From Euptelea pleiosperma (taxonomy: Eukaryota > Streptophyta > Magnoliopsida > Ranunculales > Eupteleaceae): a stretch of 64,000 bases of DNA. The translations under genes and the position numbers were made by a program. Positions 12,455-24,315 of the stretch are shown here, one piece after another. The first letter of the stretch is position 1. Every line of letters starts with the position of its first letter. The notes beneath the pieces are model-generated. The model did not search any database. It was given only the letters and a program-made list of their open reading frames with translations, and was not told the DNA's origin. The stretch covers positions 15,377,190-15,441,189 of the forward strand of contig CM068553.1 in NCBI GenBank assembly GCA_035048495.1, written 5' to 3'.

Positions 12455-14910
12455 TGATATTTGCTTAAAAGTGCGTATTTTCCACTGTTATCTTCTAAGC
12501 GTTTTCACACTCTCCTACGTTAAAATGCTCTATTTATCTACTTTTCTACGTAAGAGTCTTTTTTATTGCGTAGAACACACTTTTCTGGACGAAATGGTAT
12601 ATTTGCATGCATTAAACACATTTTCGGAAGTCTAGACATTGAGTCGTTTTGATAAAGTCTCATTACGCGCTTCTTCTATCGTAGAAAACCCCGATGGGAC
12701 AATTCTCGAGACTTGCGAGGCCACATCGATCAGGAAAGCCCATTATCAAAGCTTAAAGAGCCCGCATGCTATGACTAGAAGATATGGGCCAAATATGGCC
12801 TGAATAAGAGGACCAAAAAGCCGGCCCAAAGAACGAAGAGAGTAGGAGAGCCAATGACCAAGAGACGGACCAAAGCGTTTAAAGCCACACGAGTCAGCAA
12901 GGAATGATAGTCTACTCTACTGGAGAAGTGTGAGGATGGTCACAGTGAAGACCAGGGTTCCAGACCCTCTGCCAATACTTTTATCTCCATTTTCTGATAT
13001 TTTCTCTCTCCTACTCCTAATTTTCGATCTCATCTCTCCTTATTCTCTCTCTCTTCATCTCTCGGTTCTCGGATCTACTGACCTAACCCCAGAACTCCTG
13101 CCCGTTGGCTCTGGCCCATCTCCCTAAGCTATCGGACCGTTGAATCGTCCATCAGACTGTTGGATCTCTCTAGATCCGTCGATCTACCAATCTAGGTCCC
13201 AATCAAGTCACCATCCATCCGATCGCCATCAGATTGTCTGTCACATCATCTTGTGAGATGATGGACGTCATCAATCCATGTGGGCCAGTAGCCGGGCCCA
13301 TCATCATCGACCCGCTGTCCGACCATTTAGTGGACCCCGTGAATTTCAAAATAATTTCAATTAAATTTTAAAAAAAATGGGGGTCCACTAAATGGGGAAA
13401 TTCCCTAAAGAAAAATAGGATTTTACTTAAAAAAAAAAAAATTATTATTTATTTTTTATTTTTTATTTTTGAAAAATCCCTATTTCCATTAAAGGAAATA
13501 GGGAGCTTTAAAAGGGGAAGGAGAAGGGTTCGTTTGAACCCTAATCCCCCTCCAATCTATTCCAATCCTTCCCCTTTACCCTTCTCCACGTTTTCCCTTC
13601 TTCTTTGGCCCCATCTTCCTCCTCCTTTCTTCTTCTTCTTCTTTTTCTTCTTCGTCATCTTCTCCATCTCTTTCGACCGGAGGCTGCAACTCCAGCAATG
13701 CCTGCAACTCTTGTTTCTCTCTTTCTCTCCTCCATCCAGCCAGTCCTCACTTTGCTGGTTCATCCACAGAAATACTAAACCACAACACCAGCAACTCCGG
13801 AGAACTCCCCTGGTTGCTGCCTCATCTCTACCACGTCTTCACCGGAGTTGCCGCCTGCAACTCCGGCCGCTCACCAGCAAGTGGAACAACGACTTCCACC
13901 ACCGCCCTACTGCTGCCTCCAACGCAGCGCCTTCAACAAGCCGCCTTCCTGCCTGCAACACCGCCTAAAGTGCCGCCCTCCACCTCAGCAGCTGCAACCG
14001 CTCCTTCCACTTTGCCATTACCACCAACAACGTTGGTCTTCATCTTCTCCAACGGTACCACTGTGCATCTCCTCCACTACGGTTGCAAGTCCTACAACCA
14101 GGTCTTCATCTCCACCACTGTAACGTGTTGCAGCATCACCACCAGCCATTCCTCATCGCCATCACTACCGCCTTCACCCTCTTCACACGCCCACAGCACT
14201 AGCAGCCCACAGCCATTACCGCCTCCTTAATCCTCCACCACTCCACCACGGTGCACCCTCTTGACCGTTGACCTCTCGCTGGCCATCCAAGACCTTGTGC
14301 CCGATCTCTCCTCACAATCCACAGTGGGTGCCTTGTCTCTTTCATCGATTTCAAGTGTGCCGTGATCACCACCACCAGTCATTGCCTTTGATCGAATCAT
14401 TTATGATCATTGATTAAGGTTAAGCGGGTCCCCACTCATCAAAGGTGAACTCTCTCTCTTCTTCATTTCTCTCTCTAGAAGTAGTTTCTCTCTCTAAGTT
14501 TTTGCTTAGTTTCATTTCAACTTCTTTTATTTCTTGTTATTTCCTTTATAAATTCAAAGCATTGTAGTATTTTTCTTTTTTTGGATCAATGAATAAAAAT
14601 TTGATTGAAGTTATTTGCAATTTTTCAATCTTCTCTGATTAATATTGTCATCCTTGAATATGATAAACCTCTCAAATTTGTTTTTTTAAATCACCAAATT
14701 ATCCTTCTCACCTCTCCACTATTTCTATAGTATTTTCCGTTAATTTTCATTTTCGTCAATATGCTACCCTAGCCCCGAGTGCAGATCGACATCCGACATA
14801 TTTGCTACTATACAAGAATTGTAGATTTTGCAGGATTAAAAGAATCGGATTAATTAAAAATGTGTTGAGATTAGGGTCATTCTCTCAACGACGGAAAAAC
14901 CCTACTTTCA
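12455..14910 (+). repeat. LTR D, solo LTR
   Basis: Begins TGATATTTGCTTAAAAGTGC and ends ACCCTACTTTCA, 2456 bp, flanked by exact 5-bp duplications CTGGT at 12450-12454 and 14911-14915. It interrupts the minus-strand gag-pol of the Tat-like element. Landmarks: tRNA-like A box at 12912 and B box at 12956, TTTAAAAG at about 13506 as a possible TATA box, a perfect hairpin CCGGAGTTGC/GCAACTCCGG at 13842-13866, AATAAA at 14592-14597, and the U5 motif near 14778. Serine/proline-rich open frames at 13534-14230 come from its CT-rich composition and are not genes. Confidence 0.92.
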
Positions 14911-14915
14911 CTGGT

Positions 14916-16199
14916 GGTCTCTGATTCCCATTGTTCGGTGTCACACTTCCATTATTTGGTGGTCCACCCCAGGGTTCCCCTTGAAGTGCTCCTACAACGA
15001 TTTTTTCTTGTATGATATCTTGTAATTTGAAACAACTCCTAGTATGATAACTAGGGCTACGATAGAAATCACACCAATGGTCCTCTGCTGTGAGGTTAGC
15101 AGGCTTGCGTGTAAAATTTGAAGGAGGGATAATAATATGTCTTGCTTGCAGCAATCTTTTAAAGATTTCTTCTGTCTTGCGCCAATCAAAAGTCAAATCC
15201 ATCCGGAATGGCCAGAACACCGGGCGGTTCCCAGATAATCTTTGATCTTGTCTGAAAGGCTCACTGACTTCTGCGTTAAACGTAAACAGATTCGGTATTT
15301 TGAAATTCTGATCAAATTCAATGAAACCTATGGTAGAGCAAATAACGGATAGCGAGCTAGCACCACACAAACTAATGAAAAGCTTGTCTAAGTTTATCCC
15401 AGCTTGATATGCTTTGGGGAGCTAGACTCACAAACCAAGAAAATGCAGTCCCTTCAAGAGAGACAGGGAACATCTAAGTCGTTAACCACGTGTTCGCAGA
15501 ATACTCCCCGGATTGAAAATCAAAATGGGACAAATGTTCAATAGGGTCAGCCGTGCCATCACGGGTAGTAAAAATTGGCACAGTAAACCCTAGAGGGTAG
15601 AGGTATTGAGTAATAGAACTCATAAAAGCACTACGAAAGTAATGGGTACCTATGGTCAAGTCTTTTTCTTTCATGAGACCATTTGCATAATTCCTAATAA
15701 AATCAGGGTCTATGTTGGTGCCTCCTGCTATCTCTAAATCTCTCATAGCAGTCTGTGGTATTTCAGTGACTTCTTGTCTGCCTTCTCCTCCATTCTTTCC
15801 TCTTTGATTGCTTGCTCCTTGTTCCTCTTTCATTTCCTATATTTGGGCAAACATATCTCTGAGTTGTTCTTTCAGAAGGGCATTTTCTTCCCTTAGTATT
15901 TTATCAGTCTTAGTGTCCTCTCTTGATCAAGTCTCGTCTCTTGTTATTTCTGGCTCCATTGGAAGCTTCTTTCCTTTAAGATGGCGTACTTCAAGAGCAA
16001 GTGTTTTTACCATCATTAATAAGGATTTCATATCTAAATTTTGTTGTTCTCCTCTGTTCTCATCCATCTGCTCTTTGAGTAAGTCTAATTTTTGAATTAA
16101 GGCGGCCCACAAACAACTTACCAAAGCACAATTTGAACGAGTGGGAATGATACGGTTTTCCAAAGCCTTTGCTTCCTCAAGAATGCTTTCAATAGTCAA
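14916..16199 (-). pseudogene. Ty3/gypsy (Tat-like) gag
   Basis: Minus-strand frames 16199-15927, 15833-15474 and 15370-14885 give a coiled-coil-like N part, a capsid-like part (FTVPIFTTRDGTADPIEHLS, HFDFQSGEYSANTWL) and a C part with WCDFYRSPSYHTRSC, which resembles the YCD.H...GH.T..C zinc-knuckle region of plant Tat gag proteins. The last histidine-cysteine knuckle is degenerate. Frame changes separate the three parts. LTR D lies at its 3' side, followed by the protease region. Confidence 0.8.
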
Positions 16200-16649
16200 A
16201 GTTTCTCAATCTTTATCTACCATAAAACCTGGGGATATGCATGTTAAGTAATACTATTTCTACCACACATGACAAATAAGATAGGTGTGACCGCATTTAA
16301 GCTTTAGTATAATAGTAAGTTTACCTATTGAGAAAAAACTATACTTAGGTTAAACCATGCCTATTAAGGAAATCTTATTCGAAGAAATGTAATTTAGATT
16401 GTTTATGTTTTTTATTAAGTATGATCCACATTTTCATGAAAAATGTCATATGATCAAAACATTGTTTATCATCAAAAATAGAAAAAATGTAATTATGTTA
16501 ATCATCAATTAAAAGCAATTGGCAATTTAACGCAATATAATAATTTATTGAAATTATAAACAATTTAATGCCATTAGAGTATATATCTTGGATATCGTAC
16601 GTCCTTTGGGAGGAGTTTGCAAGATCAAAGAATAAGAGCGACAGAGCCT
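16200..16649 (-). mobile_element. Untranslated leader of the minus-strand Tat-like element
   Basis: AT-rich DNA between the gag start and the primer site. No open frame of retroelement type and no other feature seen. Confidence 0.5.
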
Positions 16650-16663
16650 GGCTTACGGCGCCA
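16650..16663 (-). other. tRNA-Asp-type primer binding site
   Basis: On the minus strand TGGCGCCGT matches the 3' end of plant tRNA-Asp, and it follows an LTR end CA plus AA spacer. The same spacing is found in the elements at 18436 and 61742. Confidence 0.75.
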
Positions 16664-16665
16664 TT

Positions 16666-17522
16666 TGTTGTTATCTTTTTGACGGCTCTCTTCTCCATAA
16701 TATATTGATAGTTATTCATTTTAAAGTGTTAATAATTATGATTTGATCATGTGAATTCTTTGTTTATTAATCATTATTTCTTATTCTTCAAATGATTCTT
16801 GGTTCTTTAGTAATGCATAATCTTTATTTATGCAATATGTTATTAATAGTCTTAATAATACTTAATTGTTGAAAGACGTTTTAAGATGTAATAAGAAGTT
16901 TATTAATGGAGGTAGAAGAATGTAATTTGATTATAAAATAGATAATCTTGTAGATGCAATTCTTATTTCTATAAATTCGATTATACAATTTCATGTCTTT
17001 TCTTTAAAGATCATTCTTTATTAATTCTCATTAATGTAATTATTTATGTCTTATTTTGCAGGTTGAGGTTCTTTCATGATGATGATGGTGTATAACATGA
17101 GCAGATTTGTAGAATCATGTTCCATGAAGCTTCTATGAAGTTTTTATAAATTCTTTATTTTATTTGGGATTAACTGATGGGTGTACGGAGTTAAGGGATT
17201 TGAATATGTGACAGATTCACTGATTTTATGTAATTAATGTAATATTAATCCATTCAACATTATATTTATTTCAAAAACATTCATCTTGATTCATTTTACT
17301 TTCTTTATTGTCATTTGACTATAATTCATTAATTTCTTCCAAGAATCCATAGTTAATTGTTCAAGTTCTTATCTCTTGAGAGGCCAAAGAAGACACACTC
17401 TCCCAGATTTTATGTTATTTTCCTATCTTGGATAAATCCCCTAAGAAGATCTATCCAAAATAGGCTCACTCTCTACATCATGCTTGCTCCTCCTCCACAA
17501 TCAATAATGTTGAGTCGTTATC
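16666..17522 (-). repeat. LTR of the minus-strand Tat-like element, first part
   Basis: On the plus strand it starts TGTTGTTATC right after the primer site and spacer, so on the minus strand the LTR ends GATAACAACA. It is AT-rich with no open frames. It is split at 17523 by the complete element 17528-24032, whose GTTGT duplication flanks both sides, and continues at 24038. The far end of this LTR was not located. Confidence 0.65.
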
Positions 17523-17527
17523 GTTGT

Positions 17528-18435
17528 TGATATTCGCTCAAAAGTGCTTATTTTAAGCAATTATCCTTTTAGCGTTATTGCATTCTCCTACGTTAAAATG
17601 CTCTATTTATCTACTTTTCTACGTAAGAGTCTCTTTTGTTGCGTAGAACACACTTTTCTAGACGAAATGGTATATTTGCATGCATTAAACACATTTTCGG
17701 AAGTCTAGATACTAAGCCGTTCTGATTAAGTCTCATTACGCGCTTCTTCTGTCGCAGGAAACCCTGATTGGATGATTCTCGAGACTTGTGGGCCCACATG
17801 GATCATGAAAGCCCATTATCAAAGCTTAAAGAGTCCACAGGCTATGTCTAGAAGATATGAGCCTATTACGGGCTGAACAAGGGGATCGAAGAGCTGGCCC
17901 AAGGAACCACGAGAGTAGGAGAGCCAATGACCAAGAGACGGACCAAAGCGTTTAAAGCCACATGAGTCAGCAAAGAATGATAGTCTACTCTACTGAAGAA
18001 GCGTGAGGATGGTCACAGTGAAGACCAGGATGTGATCCCCTTACGAACCATCAACTCCAGCCGAGAGGATCAACAACGACCTTGCGGCTTCTATTCTTAT
18101 GGGATGCACATCCTTGCGGCATATCTCCATCATGTCGTTATCTCCCTCGATCTCTAGCAATCGGACCGCACATGGACAACAACCACGTTGCTCCTCTTCA
18201 TCTCACAAGCGAGCTCTTTTGCTTGGCCAACTCTCACTTGGCCCATCAATGGCCGATCCTTAGCCAAACAAGCATGGCCGATCTCCGACAATCTCCGGTA
18301 TGATCCTCATATGAGGTTGGGTCGATTTTTTTCATCTTCCTCTCTCTAGTCAAATCCCCAGGCTGATCGCCTTTTTGCACCACTGACTCCGTTCGGTGAA
18401 TGCAAGAGGGTGTTCGAGGAAAAATCCTACTTTCA
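17528..18435 (+). repeat. 5' LTR with internal deletion
   Basis: Collinear with the 3' LTR for the first 883 bases, up to GAATGCAAGAGGG. It then jumps to TGTTCGAGGAAAAATCCTAC and ends TTTCA. Compared with the 3' LTR about 442 bp are missing, including the conserved GCGGATCGACATCCG motif. The last 25 bp are partly unlike the 3' LTR end. Confidence 0.9.
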
Positions 18436-18606
18436 AATGGCGCCGTTGCCGCTCGGGTGTTCGGGAGTACGAAAAAGGACGTAAAGACGGAATTGGAAAG
18501 TTGCTGAAGCGGAAAGCTACTTTCAAATGGCGCCGTTGCCGCTCGGGTGTACGGGAGTGCGAAAAAGGACGTAAAGACGGAATTAGAAAGTTGCTGAAGC
18601 GAAAAG
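18427..18606 (+). repeat. 90-bp direct duplication containing the primer site
   Basis: Two tandem copies, 18427-18516 and 18517-18606, differ at only a few positions. Each starts with the LTR-end sequence CTACTTTCA and contains TGGCGCCGTTGCCG, a 14-base match to the complement of the tRNA-Asp 3' end, at 18438-18451 and 18528-18541. The element therefore has two potential primer sites, each with LTR-like sequence upstream. Confidence 0.9.
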
Positions 18607-21078
18607 CTGCTCAATTTGGACAGCCCGACCTTTTCGGGAAACTTTCTATTTTTTGTTTTTAGTGATTTTTAGCAGTCTTTTAAATTACTATTTTTAATGT
18701 CTCGGAAGGCCGAGTACAAAGTTGTAATAATTTAGGAAGTTTACTACTTTCCATATAAACTGCTAGATCTTGTTCTAGGGTTTTTTAGAAACCCTAGATT
18801 AAGTGAAAAATACAAAAAAAAATCAAAAAGAATTGAAAAAAAATGTAGTTTCTATTTCTGCACATTTTAGGATATTCGCATATGGGAAGATTGCATTTTT
18901 GGATACTTTCCGAATCAGGAAATTTCCATTTTTGCACGGTTTCCATTCTTGGGAAATTTCAAATTGGAATTAAGCTTATTTGGACAGTTTCCAAATCGGA
19001 CGAAATTCCATAATTAGCAATTCTTATTTTTAGAGGATTTCTAACTATGGAAGGTCCCCTTTTTGGAAGGTTTCCAACACAGGAAGAAACCCTAAGTTTA
19101 GCAAGTTTTCAGATTTAGGAAACTTCTACTTTTAGGGAATTTTCCTAACTTGGAGAAACTCTTAAATTGGAAAGGTCTATTAGGGGGTTGATAGTTGTTT
19201 AGTCAACTCTCATGAATAGTAACTTTCTAATTTACCCTGCCTAATTGATTGATTGATTGCTTACCCACCTAAGGCAGGGACATTCAAAAAAATATTCTCA
19301 CACCCTAGACCCATATCATATACTAATTCGTATGCAGGATTGCGAATCTAACTGTGGGTAGGGAGCGAAAGCTCACTTAGGAGGAGTCGGGCCCATGCTC
19401 ATGAAGGATACCCCTCCCTACCCCAAGGAGGCGACCCCGTGGCGTGGCCCACGGGAGGTAAGTCTCTATCCTCGCCTTGAGTGCGATACAGAGTAATTTG
19501 GGTGAATCATTGCCACTTGTCTATTTGCTTTCGCATACATATTATTCGACTTGCGTGGCGTGGCCGTTAATAATTGAACATTAATCGAGCAGACCCAGCT
19601 CTTTTACAACTGGTGGGATTTCATCACCCACCTCATCATTCCATTTGATTTGATCCCAAGGCTCCATTTAATTAAAAAGAATCAAGAAGTAGAGCCAATT
19701 AGCCCGGTGTTCGAGGAAAAATCCACGCAAAGCGAACCCGCTTAACATCCAATCGAAATAAGACCACGAGCGCGGGTCCCTATTGTCTAACACACCCATA
19801 AGTCCCTGCTACTCAAGTACACTGAGCTCGATGTGGCATCTTGGACTATTCGGCGGTTAGTTGCGTGTGGACTAGGAACACGCACCAACCCTAGCTTAAC
19901 CCGAGGGAAAACTCTTCTTATACACTTGACCAATCCGGTTAGTCTGGGATGTACTTAAGACAGCCATTGTGCCGCACGTCTATCTAGGCTTCGGATTGCC
20001 TTGTTGTTGACTAGAGTTAGTACTAAAGGATTTGCTCTGAAGAGTGTAGCCTAGTGAGAACCTCTGAGTGCAAACAGTTAGTCCGGCGGCTAAAAAATAA
20101 ACCAGTGGTCCGCCCACTGTCATAATCTACCATACCCCAGAAACTAACAAGATAAATCCTCAAACTTATCCTGATTTGTTTTAGGCATAGGATTATCTTG
20201 CTTGCTCTATGTGCATCATTTAGGATCCCTACTCCAGTGTCTCCTTGTAACCTAGTCTGAGCCTTATTTATATGGGTTCAACTGCCCCATTGTTTGACTC
20301 GATCTAAGAGTCCTTCAATCATCAACACCCTTCCTTTGCCATTGGTCTCTTACTGATGAGAGACTAGGCAGACGGATCTCATCGATCCAATCTCTTATGA
20401 CTGATGATCATTTCAGTCTCACTGCATTTTATACTGGATAGGGGTGCTTACTGTCAACCCCACTGGAGTCTGCTCCACTAAATCCATCCCCGATACACAT
20501 TGTGTCTTCGGCTCTGCTAACCATGGTCAGAGAATCCCTTGCTAGGTCTCTTACTGATAAGAGACCCACTACTGTTCTCCCATACCCGCTCCTCTTTATG
20601 AGTTTGCGGCTCTGCTAACAACGGCCAGAGAACCCTCTCAGTCTTCACTGAGAAAGAACCTACCTGTACTACTGCTGGGTTGGGTTAGCTCGATTGGAAG
20701 CGTTCCTGCTCCAACTGACGAGCTGGATGACTGATGACTCACTCAGTCTCCCTGTGCTTCAAATTGGTTGGGGGTGCTTATCACCCCCGTTGTGTCTGGC
20801 TGAAGACGTAAAACTTAGCGCTTTCGGAAAGGCAATTCCGATTTCTTAGTTACATGAGTCGCATGCATTGTTATATCTCTCTGTCATACAGGTACACTCA
20901 CTACAGATAATCTCCTGATACCAGACAGCATTCATTTCATGCTCCATTGGTAACATCCTCCCTATTCCTTGCATCATTATCATTATTTCATCCATTTTTG
21001 TCCCGCTCATGAGCACCGAGGACGGTGCTATATTTTGGTTGGGGGTGGGTATTTACCAAAACTCATGTATTCCTTTTG

Positions 21079-21114
<36 letters not shown>

Positions 21115-22669
21115 AAAAATTTCTTATTTTTGGGGTGATTTCCGATGTTCTCCAAAAGTTTTCTAGAATTTCAAAAATGTGTCAAATACCCTGACTTTGA
21201 TTAGCTGAAAACCTCCGTTAAGTCAGTATTGAGGATGTCAATTTTTGTTTAAAGTTAGCGTTGAGTCAATTCAAGCGTGACTACAGCAGGTTTGAAAACT
21301 CAGAAAAACTCATATTCGGCACAATTGTATACTATCAATATCAGAGTCATCCTAAGTTTAGAAATTCTAGAGATCCTGCGAGAATAATTGTGGAGACCTA
21401 ACCTAGTGAGCTTTCGAGCCTTTATTCATGTCAGAGGGTTATATAATAATTCTGAGTCACAAGATGACTCACTATTCTTCATGCCCGCAATATTCGTTGA
21501 GAGATCTCATTATCTTTTGCTTCGATCATAAAACTCGGAACGACATCAAAATTGGATTACTACAACAGAACCTTCTCTGTATCTAGTCAAGACAGTATAC
21601 ATGATAGTGCAAATCCTAGAAAATGATTTAGGCCATTTTTCTGAACCATTCAGCCTTTTTACTCACCTGAATTATACTTCACTAGAAACCCCTTGAGCCG
21701 TTCTATAAAAGCCTTTTCTTTGTAAACCCATCAACCTAAAACCCAGTCCAGCTACGAAGCATGACTGGCTACCCTTATTTTGAGATGAACAAAAGAATAA
21801 CTAATATGGGTGTACCGTGAAAAGAAAAGTAAAGAAGAAGAATCAAAAGGAAAAGAAAGTGGTTCAAGCTGAAAACAAAATATGGAAAGAAAGTATGAAA
21901 AGAGCTGAAAAGAAATTGAGCAGTCTCAGAAATATCAAGAAAAAGAGAAAAATAAAAAAAATAAAAAAAATAAAAAAAATAAAGGAAAAAGAACCAGATA
22001 ATGGTGTTACGCCGTAGGAAAAATACAAGAAAATGGCAATATCCTCTCAAGATCTTTGAAATCCTGTATCCCTTTATCTCTTTACACCTGACCTAAGCCT
22101 CACTACAACCCAGGAAAGTCCTACTTGATTCTAGGATAGTACGATCATAAAATGTGGAGATTGGAGAAAGAGAAGCTATAGAGTTTGATCTGACATTCCC
22201 GAGTGAAGTGGTATTCCAATCATGAGATCTTCTTCTGTTAAAGATGTCCTTCCTTCAAATAAAACATATGTGAGATCTTTTGCCTCTTTAAATTAAATAC
22301 ATCTCCTCATATATAAATTGAGAGAAAAGAAGAAAACCCTTCTTGTGTGATTCTATTCTGAGTGCTAAACATGTGAGATTTGAGGTCGAGGCATAAAAAC
22401 TTAGAGGTGATTTGGAAATCTTTACTGTCGGATGATGAGAATGTTGAGCATACACACACACAGAGTCTGACTATTCTGGGTCATGATTATCAGTCTGTAG
22501 TCTTGCCAAAACTTTCCAACTCTTCGCTAGCAATGTAACTGTTTTTGCATCCATTCAATGATTTGACGAACGGGGTTATCCCTGAGCTAATATGAAAAAG
22601 TGTGCAGCATGTGCAGAGCCCTTTTAAGCTCATTTATTTCGCACTAATTGCCAAGGATTGGCAATATGC
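18607..22669 (+). mobile_element. Non-coding internal region
   Basis: No protein-coding frame of retroelement type. Visible structure: imperfect short repeats built on TTTCC and GGAAA at 18850-19170; two related blocks around 20330-20520 and 20550-20830 (each with TTACTGATNAGAGAC, GGCTCTGCTAAC and GGGGGTGCTTA-like parts); a 6-bp hairpin AGCACC/GGTGCT at about 21009 followed by GGTTGGGGGTGGG; an AT dinucleotide run at 21085-21109; and an AAAAAT run at 21955-21985. The 3' part from 20990 is shared with 1279-2988. Confidence 0.8.
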
Positions 22670-22682
22670 TGGTTGGGGGTTG
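22670..22682 (+). other. Polypurine-type tract before the 3' LTR
   Basis: TGGTTGGGGGTTG directly precedes the LTR start TGATATTCGCTC. The same tract occurs at 2976-2988 in the related copy. Confidence 0.75.
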
Positions 22683-24032
22683 TGATATTCGCTCAAAAGT
22701 GCTTATTTTAAGCAATTATCCTTTTAGCGTTATTGCATTCTCCTACGTTAAAATGCTCTATTTATCTACTTTTCTACGTAAGAGTCTCTTTTGTTGCGTA
22801 GAACACACTTTTCTGGACGAAATGGTATATTTGCATGCATTAAACACATTTTCGGAAGTCTAGATATTAAGCCGTTTTGATTAAGTCTCATTACGCGCTT
22901 CTTCTGTCGCAGGAAACCCTGATTGGATGATTCTCGAGACTTGTGGGCCCACATGGATCATGAAAGCCCATTATCAAAGCTTAAAGAGTCCACAGGTTAT
23001 GTCTAGAAGATATGAGCCTATTACGGGCTGAACAAGGGGATCGAAGAGCTGGCCCAAGGAACCACGAGAGTAGGAGAGCCAATGACCAAGAGACGGACCA
23101 AAACGTTTAAAGCCACATGAGTCAGCAAAGAATGATAGTCTACTCTACTGAAGAAGCGTGAGGATGGTCACAGTGAAGACCAGGATGTGATCCCCTTACG
23201 AACCATCAACTCCAGCCGAGAGGATCAACAACGACCTTGCGGCTTCTATTCTTATGGGATGCACATCCTTGCGGCATATCTCCATCATGTCGTTATCTCC
23301 CTTGATCTCTAGCAATCGGACTGCACATGGACAACAACCACGTTGCTCCTCTTCATCTCACAAGCGAGCTCTTTTGCTTGGCCAACTCTCACTTGGCCCA
23401 TCAATGGCCGATCCTTAGCCAAACAAGCATGGCCGATCTCCGACAATCTCCGGTATGATCCTCATATGAGGTTGGGTCGATTTTTTTCATCTTCCTCTCT
23501 CTAGTCAAATCTCTAGGCTGATCGCCTTTTTGCACCACTGACTCCGTTCGGTGAATGCAAGAGGGTGAGTTTTTCTCTCACCTCTACCTTGTCGGCCGGT
23601 AAACGACCGAGGTGTGAAAAATCTCTCTCTACCTTCTTCCTCTCTCTCTAAAATCTCTTTTTACATGCTTTCTTACATGCTTTCTAGAATAGATTTACCG
23701 CTTTATTTATTTCTGTCATTTATTTCATGTAAGCAACAGTTTGATTAATGCAATTTGATTTCGATAATTTTAGTCTTCTCCGGATCTCATGGATGTGTTT
23801 TTAATCTCGACTCGCCCTTCTCATCTCTTCCATCATTCTCATTTTTCTCTTGTATATTATCTGTCATTTTATGTTCTTATTCGTGCTAATCCAACTAATC
23901 CCGAGTGCGGATCGACATCCGACACGAATCCCTATACAAAAGCTCATATTTTGCAGGATAATCGGATAAAAATTATAAATATGTTGATTCTAGGGTTTCC
24001 GTAACCAACGACGCGAAAAAATCCTACTTTCA
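22683..24032 (+). repeat. 3' LTR
   Basis: 1350 bp, TGATATTCGC...ATCCTACTTTCA, followed by the target duplication GTTGT. It keeps the part deleted from the 5' LTR, including CTCTCTCT tracts and the GAGTGCGGATCGACATCCGA motif at about 23907. No canonical AATAAA was found. The tRNA-like A-box region is present but the B box is altered (GACCAGGATGTGATCCCC). Shortest LTR of the family in the window. Confidence 0.92.
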
Positions 24033-24037
24033 GTTGT

Positions 24038-24315
24038 CATATAGGGAAGATCCAGATTAGGTGAAGAATATATGTCCATTAATAGATAAATATCACGATT
24101 TTATTCAAGATAGATGTTAAAGATCGGGAATTCCCAAGTATACACTCTCTCGAAAATTCAACAAAGTAAGGACGCTTCTTAAAGAAAGAAGACTAATTTC
24201 TTTTCCCCCACATTAGATCTCTATTTATAGAGTTTTCTAAAGGGAGGGGGTGATATTTAAAATAATACATTTTTCACTAAAAATAGTTCTGTCACGCGGG
24301 ATTTTGGTTGCTTTA
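24038..24315 (-). repeat. LTR of the minus-strand Tat-like element, second part
   Basis: Resumes after the GTTGT duplication of the inserted element. A minus-strand TATA box, CTATAAATAG at 24221-24230, fits the promoter of an LTR transcribed leftward toward the gag at 16.2 kb. The upstream limit is uncertain and may extend into the repeats at its right. Confidence 0.55.
24221..24230 (-). promoter_or_regulatory. TATA box of the minus-strand LTR
   Basis: CTATAAATAG on the minus strand, followed by AGAT, a good plant TATA consensus, about 1 kb (excluding the inserted element) upstream of the LTR end. Confidence 0.5.

Larger units (their letters stand above)
17528..24032 (+). mobile_element. Complete non-autonomous LTR retrotransposon (LARD-like)
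   Basis: 6505 bp with 5' LTR 17528-18435, primer site at 18438, polypurine-type tract 22670-22682 and 3' LTR 22683-24032. It is flanked by exact GTTGT duplications at 17523-17527 and 24033-24037. The internal 4.2 kb has no gag, protease, RT or integrase frame, so it must use proteins made by another element. By eye I count about nine differences over the 882 aligned LTR bases, so it is a fairly young insertion. It sits inside the LTR of the minus-strand Tat-like element. Confidence 0.93.

Noticed and set aside
13534..14230. Overlapping proline/serine-rich open frames of up to 144 codons
   Set aside because: They sit inside LTR D in CT-rich leader sequence, overlap in several frames and resemble no protein. 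Similar frames at 4574-5312, 7416-7790 and 53741-54360 occur in other LTRs for the same reason.
12449..14915. Reading LTR D as the LTR of the minus-strand gag-pol element
   Set aside because: It is on the opposite strand, has its own CTGGT duplication, and gag-pol continues on both sides, so it is a later solo insertion.
18396..18662. 88-codon basic ORF with a repeated 30-residue unit
   Set aside because: It lies across the LTR end and the duplicated primer site; the protein repeat is only a by-product of the 90-bp DNA duplication, which is a multiple of three.
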